Of a stretch of DNA of 16,415 bases, positions 7,531 through 15,617 are shown piece by piece. The DNA is from CALBZH01 sp964538515 (GTDB lineage: Bacteria; Desulfobacterota; Syntrophobacteria; Syntrophobacterales; Syntrophobacteraceae): the NCBI GenBank assembly GCA_964538515.1, contig CAZIEW010000089.1, positions 1 to 16,415 of the forward strand, given 5' to 3'. The notes beneath the pieces were generated by a model. It saw only the letters and a list, made by a program, of their open reading frames with translations. It ran no database searches and had not been told where the DNA came from. The position numbers and the translations under genes were made by a program. Positions within the stretch are counted from its first letter, which is position 1. Each line of letters starts with the position of its first letter.

Positions 7531-7614
7531 GTCATCTCGACCCTGTGGAGAGATCCTTGAGATCCCTCACACTCGCTCGGGAAGACAACGGCCCACCGCG
7601 CAAGGGTCCCGAGC
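7531..7614. repeat. Degenerate interspersed-repeat-like segment with inverted arms
   Basis: The segment starts GTCATCTCGACCC, contains a tandem GAGATCC motif (GAGATCCTTGAGATCC) and ends near CTCGGGAAGAC. It also contains an 8-base exact inverted repeat, GCTCGGGA (7575-7582) with TCCCGAGC (7607-7614). From memory it resembles a broad class of bacterial intergenic repeats that begin GTCAT-CGA and carry GATCT/GATCC cores. Membership is not proven from one copy. Confidence 0.4.
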
Positions 7615-7882
7615 ACAGCCTGATTCGAGGGAGGCTCTTGGAATGATGGCAAGCCGCTTCCATCCAATCGAGACCATCGACGCGCAACGCGCGCGTAATC
7701 ACGCACGCGGATCCGATACCGGCACTCCATCACAATACCTACTATTACGTACTAACTTGACCTTATTTACATCTATGTGGATGAGCCTAGATTCTTTGTT
7801 GACGAGGTTGAAGGGCAAGAATCAGGATTGAGCTCGCTTTCAACTTGTCGGGCGCCGATTGCGCACCCGGGGAATAAGAAAC

Positions 7883-7904
7883 CATGGCAAGCACATGGCA
7901 AGCA
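7883..7904 (+). repeat. 11-base perfect tandem duplication
   Basis: CATGGCAAGCA occurs twice head to tail (7883-7893 and 7894-7904), and a nine-base related copy, ATGGCAAGC, lies at 7646-7654. It is probably a slippage duplication in non-coding DNA. Confidence 0.6.
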
Positions 7905-8105
7905 AGCTGCTCCCATCGCTTTCACCGTGCCTTCGCGAGTGCACGCAATGCAAGCGATCGGCGCTCACCTCTTCGCGCCAAGCCTCATGGTGAAACGGGA
8001 AGGATAGGCATTGAAAAAACCATATGTCCGCTGATGGCCGTGGAAAGCAGCGCCAGAGAATTCACCGAATCGGCCGCACCACAATCGGGATAAAGGAGAG
8101 ACACC

Positions 8106-9200
8106 ATGAGAAAGACAGCGTACTTAGGATTTGTACTGGCGGCAGCGCTGACCATGGCTCCAACAGCGTGGGCTCAGTTGGTGCCCCATGGAAGTCTGGG
8201 GCCGGTCAATCCCTTGAATGGATTCCCTACGTATGTGCAAGACATCAATGGGGTACAATTGGACCTGCCAACCCCGCCCATTGGAGATGGCGTCAATGCG
8301 CCCACCATGATTTTCGATCCGATCATTGCAGGAAATACCCTGTCCCAAGCTACCGGCTTCGGCGCCGAAGCGTTCTATCATACCGCAGATGCCCGCATTG
8401 ACTTGCCCAACGGCGGCCGAGCCTTGCTGGTCCTGGGCATCGAGGCGGCCTACGGGGCTGGAGACCCCGACCCTCTCGCCCCCCCGGACGAATTTCTCTT
8501 TGCAAGAGTAAGGGTCCGATTTGATGCCACCGTGGAGGGGACGTATTCCGTGACTCACCCCTGGGGCACGGAATCCCTAACGGTTACCGCCGCTGATGTG
8601 GGCAGCCGGTTCAGCTACACCAACGACTGGGGCGGGTTCGCTCCTATTCCGAATGCAACAACTCCTATCCCTTCAAGCTTCGAGCGCATCCTGTACTCGC
8701 CCAAAGAGTGGCGCTTCCTGCGAGCCGACACCCTGGCCGTGGGCGTCGATCCCAACTCCTGGATCGGCGACGGTGTGACCGAGACGACAGTCCAAGGCGG
8801 CCTGAATAATGTCAATCGCTTTACCATTGTCGGCCCGCCCAACGCCTTTGGACCTGGCGTCAGTACCGTGACCACTGACCTGTTCACCGTATCCGGACAT
8901 ATACTTGGAGGAGTTGTCCCGCCTCCGCCGCCCCCACCCGCGGCCGACACGATAACCATAACCCGAGCCCGGCTGCGTGGCACCCAAGTGGATGTCCGGG
9001 CTACCTCCAGCAACGGCTTCCCCATGACCGCGGAGCTTTTTGCGGGCGGAGTCGGTGGCACTCTGGTTGGCAGCGGCAACCTTGGGCCCAATGGCAGAGC
9101 GAATATTTCCTTTAGCGCGAGGCCCGACACAGTGCGGGTGCATTCCACCTCTAATAATCCTGCCATACTCGGCGGGTCAGCCAGCGCTCCAGTGCAATGA
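8106..9200 (+). CDS. Secreted protein of unknown function with proline linker and small C-terminal domain
   Basis: The ATG is preceded by AAAGGAG with seven-base spacing. The 364-residue product has a clear signal peptide ending in AWA at residue 23, so it should be exported. Residues 24-271 form one region rich in beta-type sequence and aromatics, with recognisable stretches such as GFGAEAFYH, GGRALLVLGIEAAYGAGDP and GTYSVTHPWG. From memory, similar stretches occur in uncharacterised exported proteins of several bacteria, with no assigned activity. Seven consecutive prolines at 272-278 lead to an 86-residue C-terminal domain rich in T, S, V and G, probably a beta-sandwich. There are no cysteines and no membrane anchor or PEP-CTERM-like tail. 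It stands alone on its strand, converging on the histidine kinase. A binding or surface role is plausible, but no function is claimed. Confidence 0.85.
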   Translation: MRKTAYLGFVLAAALTMAPTAWAQLVPHGSLGPVNPLNGFPTYVQDINGVQLDLPTPPIGDGVNAPTMIFDPIIAGNTLSQATGFGAEAFYHTADARIDLPNGGRALLVLGIEAAYGAGDPDPLAPPDEFLFARVRVRFDATVEGTYSVTHPWGTESLTVTAADVGSRFSYTNDWGGFAPIPNATTPIPSSFERILYSPKEWRFLRADTLAVGVDPNSWIGDGVTETTVQGGLNNVNRFTIVGPPNAFGPGVSTVTTDLFTVSGHILGGVVPPPPPPPAADTITITRARLRGTQVDVRATSSNGFPMTAELFAGGVGGTLVGSGNLGPNGRANISFSARPDTVRVHSTSNNPAILGGSASAPVQ

Positions 9201-9401
9201 CAGCGCGGAGGTGAGCCTGCCATGACTGCGTTGCCGTGACCGAGCCGGAGCATTCCGGCGGCGATGGTGATTCACCTGACCAATCGGCGGGTGGTGCAAG
9301 TAGAGCATCATCCGCCTCTTTTGCTGTCGCCAGCCCAAAGCAAAGCAATATCGATAGGCAAGAATCAGCCCACACGGACTTCACCTAAGCTCGCGCAGCG
9401 C
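9201..9401. other. Convergent intergenic region with a hairpin but no T-tract
   Basis: The gap separates the stops of two converging genes. GCCGGA-GCAT-TCCGGC at 9244-9259 forms a six-base stem, but no run of T follows on either strand, so it is not a standard intrinsic terminator. Nothing else was recognised here. Confidence 0.5.
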
Positions 9402-11297
9402 TCAGGTATTCAGGACGTCCCGAACCCTCTCGGCAAGGGACCGGATGGAAAAGGGCTTCTGAAGGTAAGGCACTCCACCGTCCAGCACTCCGTGGTCGCC
9501 GACCACATCGACGGGGTAGCCCGACATGAAGATCACTTTCAGATCATGGCGCCGACCGTGCAGCCGCTGCCATAGCTCCATGCCACTCATGTTGGGCAGG
9601 ACGACATCCGTCAGCAGCAGATGAAGGGGCCCCTCGTGCGCTTCCAGTAGCTCGAGGGCCGCTAGGCCGTCCTGAGCCTGGAGCACCCTGTAACCTTGAC
9701 GATTGAGAATTCGAACGGCGAGGTCTCGAACCTGGTCTTCGTCCTCCACAATCAAGACGGTCTCGGTCCCGAAATCAAGCACCCCGTCATCACCCATGGA
9801 CCTGGCTGGCAGGAGTGGCTCCCGGGGCTTCGGGAAATACAGGTGAAACCGCGAGCCTCGCCCCGGCTCGCTTACCACCCGAATATGACCCCCATGCTGC
9901 TTCACAATCCCGTACACGGTAGACAGCCCGAGCCCTGTCCCTTTACCGACCTCCCGAGTGGTGAAAAACGGGTCGAACACCCGGCGCACGGTTTCCTGGT
10001 CCATGCCTTCACCCGTGTCGCTCATGAGCAGCATCACATAAGGCCCCACCTTGACTTCTTCATCGCCCCACGCTTCGCCGTCAAATGACACCTCCGCCGT
10101 TTCGATTCTCAGCGTACCACCGTGAGGCATGGCATCCTGAGCATTCACGGCGAGGTTGAGAATGACCTGCTCGATCTGCGCCCGGTCCCCCAGAATCTGG
10201 CCGGCAGACGGCGAGAGCACCGACTCGAGGACAATGTCCTCCCGGAGCGTGCGCCGCAGCATTCCTGTGAAAGAAGAAATCACTTCGTTCAGATCCACGG
10301 GCTTGATCTCGAGTGCTTGCTTGCGTGCAAACGCGAGAAGCTGCGAAACAAGGTCCCTGCATCGGCGCGCACACACGACAATCTGCTGCGCCATGGCCCG
10401 CGACGGATCATTCCCCTCCAGGTCGTGAATCAGCATATCGCCGTAACCCAGGATGGGTGTGAGCATGTTGTTGAATTCATGGGCGATCCCACCCGCAAGG
10501 CGCCCGACCGATTCAAGCTTCTGGGATTGAAGGAGCTGCGCTTCGAGCTTCTGCTTCTCCGCTTCCGCTTGTTTTCGCTCGCTGATATCCCGCGTGACGC
10601 CCATGATTCCCACGGGCCTGCCCTCCTCATCACGAATGAAGGCTGCACGCAGCTCCGCCCAGAATTGAGAACCGTCCTTGCGGCATTCCTGAATCTCCAT
10701 GACTCGCGACCGGTTTGGATCCACTCCCGGGAGCCCATCCCGGGCCAGCTCCTCGGAAAGAGCCCGGCTGAGCTGTTTGAAGGACTCCGGGGTTACGACG
10801 TCTTTCACCTGCAGGGACTGCCATTCCTCAGCGCTCCACTGATGGAGCTTCATGGCGGAAGGGCTCACATACGTGAAGCTCATGCCCAAGTCCACGGACC
10901 AGATGACATCCGAAACATTTTCGGCGAGGAGCCGATACCGCTGCTCGCACGCCAGGGCCTCCGCTTTCCGATTGTTCAACAACTGCCTCTCAAGGACCTC
11001 GAGCAGGGAGGCAGCCACAATCGAAAGCCATGGCACCATTCCGTCCGGGACTCCCAGACGATACAGGCAGCGGCCCACGTACTCTCGTGAATGCGTTGCC
11101 GCCTTCACGACCAGGACCCCCGCGAGCATGTCCGTAACGGGTCCCGGAACCGAAGCCAGGAAGGCCTCCAGCCTGTGGACGTCCTCGGAATAAAGGCAGA
11201 AAGGACGACTGCCGAGCTGATCCAGAGAAGGCTCCGGATCCAGGCGAAAGCCCTCGGGAGGAGGATCGGTCAGTGAGACGAGCTGAAACAGAGCCAT
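9402..11297 (-). CDS. Soluble PAS-domain hybrid histidine kinase with C-terminal receiver
   Basis: This 631-residue sensor kinase has no signal peptide or membrane helix, so it should sense a cytoplasmic cue. Residues 1-115 form an unrecognised N-terminal region. A PAS domain spans about 117-240, ending in the typical GVTRDISERKQAE. A short coiled linker leads to the HisKA segment with phospho-accepting H273 (GGIAHEFNN). The ATPase domain has its N box at 381-390 (N385), the G1 motif DTGEGM at 427-432 and the G2 motif GKGTGLGLS at 451-459. The receiver domain at about 511-628 keeps the phosphorylatable D564, S592 and K614. AGGTGA precedes the ATG. No separate response regulator or phosphotransfer protein is adjacent, so its partner lies elsewhere. 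It is divergent from the acyl-CoA cluster, but a regulatory link is only a guess. Confidence 0.93.
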   Translation of the reverse strand: MALFQLVSLTDPPPEGFRLDPEPSLDQLGSRPFCLYSEDVHRLEAFLASVPGPVTDMLAGVLVVKAATHSREYVGRCLYRLGVPDGMVPWLSIVAASLLEVLERQLLNNRKAEALACEQRYRLLAENVSDVIWSVDLGMSFTYVSPSAMKLHQWSAEEWQSLQVKDVVTPESFKQLSRALSEELARDGLPGVDPNRSRVMEIQECRKDGSQFWAELRAAFIRDEEGRPVGIMGVTRDISERKQAEAEKQKLEAQLLQSQKLESVGRLAGGIAHEFNNMLTPILGYGDMLIHDLEGNDPSRAMAQQIVVCARRCRDLVSQLLAFARKQALEIKPVDLNEVISSFTGMLRRTLREDIVLESVLSPSAGQILGDRAQIEQVILNLAVNAQDAMPHGGTLRIETAEVSFDGEAWGDEEVKVGPYVMLLMSDTGEGMDQETVRRVFDPFFTTREVGKGTGLGLSTVYGIVKQHGGHIRVVSEPGRGSRFHLYFPKPREPLLPARSMGDDGVLDFGTETVLIVEDEDQVRDLAVRILNRQGYRVLQAQDGLAALELLEAHEGPLHLLLTDVVLPNMSGMELWQRLHGRRHDLKVIFMSGYPVDVVGDHGVLDGGVPYLQKPFSIRSLAERVRDVLNT

Positions 11298-11442
11298 GCC
11301 CTCACCTCATAGGAACGGAATACGGGAGGCACTCCCAACCAGCTGCGGAACAGAGCACAAGGTCGCCGAACAGCAGTGCACGAAAAAACCAATTCTTTGG
11401 ACGGATTACGAAGGCAGCTCAACACCCCCACAGTGCTCGCTC

Positions 11443-11472
11443 ATTATAGAGCTTCGGCCCCTCCACGTGCAA
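11443..11472 (-). promoter_or_regulatory. Candidate sigma70-like promoter for the hybrid kinase gene
   Basis: On the minus strand a perfect -10 hexamer TATAAT (11448-11443) lies 18 bases from a weak -35 TTGCAC (11472-11467). Transcription would start near 11436, leaving an untranslated leader of about 140 bases before the ATG at 11297. Confidence 0.45.
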
Positions 11473-11605
11473 CGTCTCATTTCTGACAGGACATCCTGCT
11501 TCACCCGAAGCCTGCCACCCTCATGGTCCCTAACGGTCGAATTTGCCGAGTCCGCGGCAACCCCCCTATTTTCCGTTTTGCTCTTGGGCCGCAAATTTGA
11601 TATTG

Positions 11606-11620
11606 ACAAAACTTGTTTGT
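11606..11620. promoter_or_regulatory. Candidate operator: inverted repeat ACAAA-N5-TTTGT
   Basis: A 15-base dyad with exact five-base arms lies in the AT-rich patch about 200 bases before the acyl-CoA dehydrogenase gene. It overlaps a TTGACA (11603-11608) for which no convincing -10 element follows. It could bind a regulator of the cluster, but the arms are short. Confidence 0.2.
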
Positions 11621-11825
11621 GGATCTTGACTCGACTGCCCATTCCTTGTCGGCTTCCTTTTCCATCTCTTCATCGGCTGCACGCGGTTGAGGTTCACGGG
11701 ACCATTCTGCGGTGTTTTCGAGCGCATCGGGGTTGCTTGGTGAGCAGCCGGGGAAGTCCTCGGCTGGCTTGGAATTCCAGGCGAAGGTTGAGTTCGGTAG
11801 GCTCATTGCTAGAGGGAGATTTAGA

Positions 11826-13010
11826 ATGGATTTTCAGTTGACCGACGAACAACGCATGATCAAGGAAACCGTTTACAAATGGTCCGTTAATGAGCTGGGA
11901 CCGATCCAGGAAAAGATCGACGACGACGACTGGTTTCCCCCTGATTTCTTCAAAAAATGCGCGGAAATCGGCATCTTGGGCATCACCATGGACGAGAAGT
12001 ACGGCGGCCTGGGAGGCGACGTTCTGATGCAGGCCCTCGCCATCGAAGAGATGAGCCGCATTTGCCCCGCCCTGGCCATGAGCTATGGAGCCCATTCGAA
12101 TCTCTGCGCCAACAATATCCATAAGAATGCCAATGAAGCCCTAAAGGAAAAATACCTCCCCCCGCTGATCCGGGGCGAAAAGATCGGGGCATTGGGCTTG
12201 ACCGAGCCCAATGCAGGCTCCGACGCCATGAGCATCCGCACCCGCGCCGTGAAGATGGGTGACAAGTACATCTTGAACGGATCCAAGATTTTCATCACCA
12301 ACGGCCCCGTCGCCGACACGCTTCTCGTTTACGCCAAGACCTCCCCGGACCTGGGTGCCAAAGGCATCAGCGCCTTCATCGTGGAAAAGGAGTTCCCCGG
12401 TTTTTCCGTTTCCCGGAAGCTGAAAAAGTGCGGCATGCGCGGGTCGCCGACTGCCGAGCTTCTGTTCGAGAACTGCGAGGTGCCGGCCGAGAACCTGGTG
12501 GGTCAAGAGAACATGGGCGTGCACGTCATGACGAGCGGCCTCGACATCGAGCGCATCGTCCTCGCTGCGGGCTCGGTCGGTATGGCGCAGCAGGCACTGG
12601 AATACTCCATTCGCTACTCGGTCGAGCGTGAGCAGTTCGGTCAGCCCATCGCCAATTTCCAGATGATCCAGCAGAAGCTGGCGGACATGTACGCTCGAAC
12701 GGAAGCAGCCCGACTGCTGGTTTACAAGGCGGCGATCATGGCCCAGGGAGCGGCGAGAGGCGGAAAGGGAACGGAGCTGACCCGGCTGGCCGCGGCGGCT
12801 ATCCTGTTTGCCGGCGAAACGGCAACCTGGGTCTGCGACCAAGGCATCCAGATCCATGGCGGCTACGGCTACTGCCTGGAATTCCCCGTTCAGAAACTGT
12901 GGCGCGATGCGAAGCTTTATGAGATCGGGGCCGGGACCAGTGAGATTCGCCGGATGATCATCGCCCGCGAGCTGACCCGGGAAGAATTCGCCCGCAAAGC
13001 CCAGCGCTAA
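11826..13010 (+). CDS. Acyl-CoA dehydrogenase, isovaleryl-CoA dehydrogenase type
   Basis: This 394-residue flavoprotein is full length for the family. The ATG at 11826 has AGGGAG seven bases upstream; the frame is open further upstream, but without family-like sequence. It carries the acyl-CoA dehydrogenase segment GLTEPNAGSDA at 124-134 and the C-terminal HGGYGY at 344-349. The key feature is the catalytic base: E242 lies in SGLDIERIVLA, the position used by isovaleryl-CoA dehydrogenase, while the site that carries glutamate in medium-chain enzymes is alanine (A369, in YEIGAGTSEIRR). This pattern is diagnostic of the isovaleryl-CoA type. It would convert isovaleryl-CoA to 3-methylcrotonyl-CoA and pass electrons to an electron-transfer flavoprotein, which is not in the window. 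It is the first gene of a plus-strand cluster. Other branched or short substrates remain possible. Confidence 0.9.
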   Translation: MDFQLTDEQRMIKETVYKWSVNELGPIQEKIDDDDWFPPDFFKKCAEIGILGITMDEKYGGLGGDVLMQALAIEEMSRICPALAMSYGAHSNLCANNIHKNANEALKEKYLPPLIRGEKIGALGLTEPNAGSDAMSIRTRAVKMGDKYILNGSKIFITNGPVADTLLVYAKTSPDLGAKGISAFIVEKEFPGFSVSRKLKKCGMRGSPTAELLFENCEVPAENLVGQENMGVHVMTSGLDIERIVLAAGSVGMAQQALEYSIRYSVEREQFGQPIANFQMIQQKLADMYARTEAARLLVYKAAIMAQGAARGGKGTELTRLAAAAILFAGETATWVCDQGIQIHGGYGYCLEFPVQKLWRDAKLYEIGAGTSEIRRMIIARELTREEFARKAQR

Positions 13011-13064
13011 GGTTGGCTTACCGGCCCTAAACCGAGAAACGAGCTGATGCAACTGCAAGCAAGG

Positions 13065-13129
13065 TCACGCAGAGACGCAAGGACGCAGAGGGCCATGGTG
13101 GTGCCACGCGACTTCGTGTCCCTGCGTGA
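13065..13129. repeat. Imperfect inverted repeat with 8-base ACGCAGAG-type units
   Basis: TCACGCAG (13065-13072) pairs exactly with CTGCGTGA (13122-13129), with further partial pairing inward. The left arm is built from three near-identical eight-base units, ACGCAGAG, ACGCAAGG and ACGCAGAG (13067-13090). From memory, similar CACGCAGAGACGCA repeats are scattered between genes in many bacterial genomes. It sits in the 182-base gap between the first two genes of the acyl-CoA cluster and could affect read-through or message stability. Confidence 0.6.
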
Positions 13130-13192
13130 GCCCGATTAAGCTCGACATACCACTGCCGAATCGCTCACCCTACAGCTGAAAGGGACTCGTCT

Positions 13193-13975
13193 ATGGAAGA
13201 ACAACTGGTCCTCGAAGAGCGGAAAGACCAAGTCGCCATCCTCACGCTCAACCGCCCCGATGCCATGAACTCGCTCAATTTCGGCATGCTCCGCGCTCTC
13301 AAGATCAAGATGGAAGCCCTGCAGTTCGATCCCGACGTCCGTGTCGTCATCGTGACCGGAGCGGGAGGGAAGTCCTTCTGCGCCGGTGCCGACCTCAAAG
13401 AGCGTGCTTCCCTCTCGGAAGTGCAGGTCAAGGAGTTCATCCTCACGATCCGGGGGCTCTTCTCCTTCATCGAAAACCTGCCCAAGCCGGTGATCGCCGC
13501 CGTGAATGGGATTGCCTTGGGAGGCGGCACCGAGCTGGCGCTGGCCTGTGATCTCAGGATCGCGTCCTCGACGGCCTCGATGGGCCTCACTGAGACACGC
13601 CTGGCCATCATTCCGGGAGCGGGCGGAACCCAGCGACTGCCCCGACTCGTCGGCCGAGGCAAAGCCAAGGAGCTCATCTTCACGGGCCGTCGCGTCGACG
13701 CCCAGGAAGCCCTCCAGATCGGCCTGGTGAATAAGGTCGCCGCGCCCGAAGCCCTGCTCGACGAATGTCTCGCCATGGCGACCATGATTTGCGAAACCGG
13801 CCCCATCGCCATCCAACAAGCGAAATACGCCATCAACTACGGGCTCGAAACGGACATCAACACCGGCCTGGCCATTGAATCCAACGCCTATTGGATCACG
13901 ATCCCGACCGAGGATCGCCTGGAAGGACTGGCCTCCTTCAGAGAAAAACGAAAGCCCGTCTACAAGGGCAGGTAG
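13193..13975 (+). CDS. Enoyl-CoA hydratase family, methylglutaconyl-CoA hydratase (AUH)-like
   Basis: This 260-residue crotonase-family enzyme has both catalytic glutamates, E114 (GGGTELALACDLR) and E134 (TETRLAIIPGAGG), twenty residues apart as in active hydratases. The oxyanion-hole segments are CAGAD at 63-67 and ALGGG at 108-112. Stretches such as the LAIIPGAGGTQRLPR segment and the C-terminal TGLAIES, IPTEDRLEGLASF and EKRKP recall human AUH, which hydrates 3-methylglutaconyl-CoA to HMG-CoA. AAAGGGA precedes the ATG. The setting between an isovaleryl-CoA-type dehydrogenase and a methylcrotonyl-CoA-carboxylase-type subunit fits the same step of leucine breakdown. The family is certain; the substrate is likely but not proven, and a generic short-chain enoyl-CoA hydratase is the alternative. 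Confidence 0.88.
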   Translation: MEEQLVLEERKDQVAILTLNRPDAMNSLNFGMLRALKIKMEALQFDPDVRVVIVTGAGGKSFCAGADLKERASLSEVQVKEFILTIRGLFSFIENLPKPVIAAVNGIALGGGTELALACDLRIASSTASMGLTETRLAIIPGAGGTQRLPRLVGRGKAKELIFTGRRVDAQEALQIGLVNKVAAPEALLDECLAMATMICETGPIAIQQAKYAINYGLETDINTGLAIESNAYWITIPTEDRLEGLASFREKRKPVYKGR

Positions 13976-14015
13976 GCAGCAGCCACGCACACGTCGATGT
14001 CGAAAAGGACGGAAC

Positions 14016-15617
14016 ATGACCGACACGAAAGCAGAAAACCGGGCGTTTTGGGAAAATGAGGAGCTCCGACTGGATGGCCGGGTGTACGAGGCTGTCTGGC
14101 CGGGAGGAGAAAAGGCCGTCGAGCGTCTGGCAAAACAGGGGAAGCAGCCCGTTCGGGAGCTCATCCGAAAGCTGATCGACCCCGGCACGGAATACTACGA
14201 GCTGAGCCGCCTGGCGGGCTTCGGGATGTTTTACCCGGAGGTGGACGACGTCCCCTGCGGCGGCATCGTGACAGGGCTGGGAAAGATCCATGGCAACTGG
14301 ACCATGATCGTGGCCAATGACAGCCGCGTGAAGGCCGGAACCTATTTCCCCATCACCCTGAAAAAGCACATGCGGGCCCAGGCCATCGCCGAGCGCTGCG
14401 GGCTGAACTGCGTCTACATCGCCGACTCGGGCGGGGCTTACCTCCCCATGCAGGCCGATGTCTTTCCGGACGACCAGCACTTCGGATCCATGTTCTACAA
14501 CATGGCGCGCATGTCGGCCATGGGGCTCAAGCAGATCACCCTGAGCACGGGCGGCAACACGGCGGGCGGGGCCTACATCGTGTTCATGGCCTGCCAGTCC
14601 GTCATGATCGACAAGATGTCCTATTCTTTCCTGGGCGGCCCCCCGCTGGTCAAGGCGGCGACCGGCGAGGTGATCTCCGCCGAGGACCTGGGTGGAGCCC
14701 GCGTGCACACGCAGATTTCCGGCGGTGCGGACCATTTTTGCAAGAACCAGGACGAAGCCATCGAGCGCGTCCGGGAGGTCCTGTCTCTCGAGCGACCCCA
14801 GAAGCTCCACATTCACCGGTATGCCGAAGTCCCGCCGCGTGTGCCCGTGGAGAGCATCTACGAGATGCTGCCGGCCAAGATCCATCAGGGGATGAATGTC
14901 CGGGACTTCCTCGGGGCCATCGCCGACGACAGTCATTTCATCGAATACAAGCGGATGTACGCCCCGGGCCGAGGCGACAACATCGTGGCCGGAAAGCTGC
15001 GCATCAAGGGCATCCCGGTCGGAATCATCGCCTCCAACGGACTCGGGATCATCTTTGCCGAAGCGGCGCGGAAGGCGACCGAATGGATCATCCGCTGCTC
15101 GCAGGAAAAGACCCCGCTCTTGTTCGTGCAAAGCTCCCCCGGCTACATGGTGGGGTCCGAGTCCGAGCACATGGGAATCGGAAAATACGGAGCCGACATG
15201 GTGCGCTCGGTCTCCTGCGCCCAGGTGCCGCGGATCCAGCTCGTCATCGGCCCCGACAACGGGGCAGCCAACTACGGTATGTGCGGCCGCGCCTATCGGC
15301 CCCACTTCCTGTTCCACACCATGCGCTCCAGAACGTCGGTCATGAGCGGCCGCTCGGCGGCTTCCGTGCTTCTCTCCATCGAGGAGCGCAAGCGGGCCGT
15401 CTCGGGAAATCCCATGAGCGAAGGCGAAAAGCAGGCCTTCAGCCAGCAGATGACGGAAAAGTACGACGGCGAGGCGCATCCTTTCTACTGCGGCGCGCGG
15501 CTCTTGAACGACCGAGTGCTTAAGTTCAACGAGATACGTGACTGGCTGGCAATGGCCTTTGAGGTGAGCATGCTCAAGCCTGTCGGTGAGCCGGCCTTTG
15601 GCAATCTGCGGTTCTAG
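14016..15617 (+). CDS. Acyl-CoA carboxylase carboxyltransferase (beta) subunit, methylcrotonyl-CoA carboxylase-like
   Basis: This 533-residue protein has two crotonase-fold lobes and the length of methylcrotonyl-CoA carboxylase beta subunits. Family motifs include DSGGAYLPMQADVFPD at 137-152, the first oxyanion segment TAGGAY at 182-187, GGPPLVKAATGE at 207-218 and SAEDLGGA at 221-228. The second lobe has NYGMCGRAY at 419-427 and a family-like end (EPAFGNLRF). In a biotin-dependent complex it would move CO2 from carboxybiotin to 3-methylcrotonyl-CoA. The segment before NYGM reads GPDNGAA instead of the usual GSYGAG, and much of the second lobe (for example SSPGYMVGSESEHMG) is divergent, so another branched enoyl-CoA or a decarboxylase role is possible. 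No biotin carboxylase or biotin carrier is in the window. AAAGGACGG precedes the ATG, 40 bases after the hydratase gene. Confidence 0.88.
   Translation: MTDTKAENRAFWENEELRLDGRVYEAVWPGGEKAVERLAKQGKQPVRELIRKLIDPGTEYYELSRLAGFGMFYPEVDDVPCGGIVTGLGKIHGNWTMIVANDSRVKAGTYFPITLKKHMRAQAIAERCGLNCVYIADSGGAYLPMQADVFPDDQHFGSMFYNMARMSAMGLKQITLSTGGNTAGGAYIVFMACQSVMIDKMSYSFLGGPPLVKAATGEVISAEDLGGARVHTQISGGADHFCKNQDEAIERVREVLSLERPQKLHIHRYAEVPPRVPVESIYEMLPAKIHQGMNVRDFLGAIADDSHFIEYKRMYAPGRGDNIVAGKLRIKGIPVGIIASNGLGIIFAEAARKATEWIIRCSQEKTPLLFVQSSPGYMVGSESEHMGIGKYGADMVRSVSCAQVPRIQLVIGPDNGAANYGMCGRAYRPHFLFHTMRSRTSVMSGRSAASVLLSIEERKRAVSGNPMSEGEKQAFSQQMTEKYDGEAHPFYCGARLLNDRVLKFNEIRDWLAMAFEVSMLKPVGEPAFGNLRF

Larger units (their letters stand above)
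7117..8105. other. Long intergenic region, no convincing gene
   Basis: This stretch of almost 1 kb lies between the divergent livJ operon and the secreted-protein gene. Short open frames occur (for example 7177-7422, 7520-7831 and 7777-8007 on the plus strand), but none has a good ribosome-binding site or a protein-like composition. It holds an 11-base inverted repeat (7267-7339), a 12-base perfect palindrome (7483-7494), a repeat-like segment (7531-7614) and an 11-base tandem duplication (7883-7904). No clear plus-strand promoter for the gene at 8106 was found. Confidence 0.7.
11298..11825. other. Divergent intergenic region between kinase and acyl-CoA dehydrogenase genes
   Basis: This 528-base region has no convincing gene; open frames here (for example 11406-11642 minus) lack ribosome-binding sites and protein-like composition. 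It should hold the promoters of both flanking genes. A good candidate is visible for the kinase but none for the dehydrogenase. It is visibly less GC-rich than the genes around it, especially between 11560 and 11630. Confidence 0.6.

Noticed and set aside
7757..7785. TTGACC at 7757 as the -35 of a promoter for the secreted-protein gene
   Set aside because: No acceptable -10 hexamer occurs at 16-19 bases, and the site is about 340 bases before the gene.
9244..9259. Six-base hairpin between the convergent genes as a terminator
   Set aside because: No T-run follows the stem on either strand.
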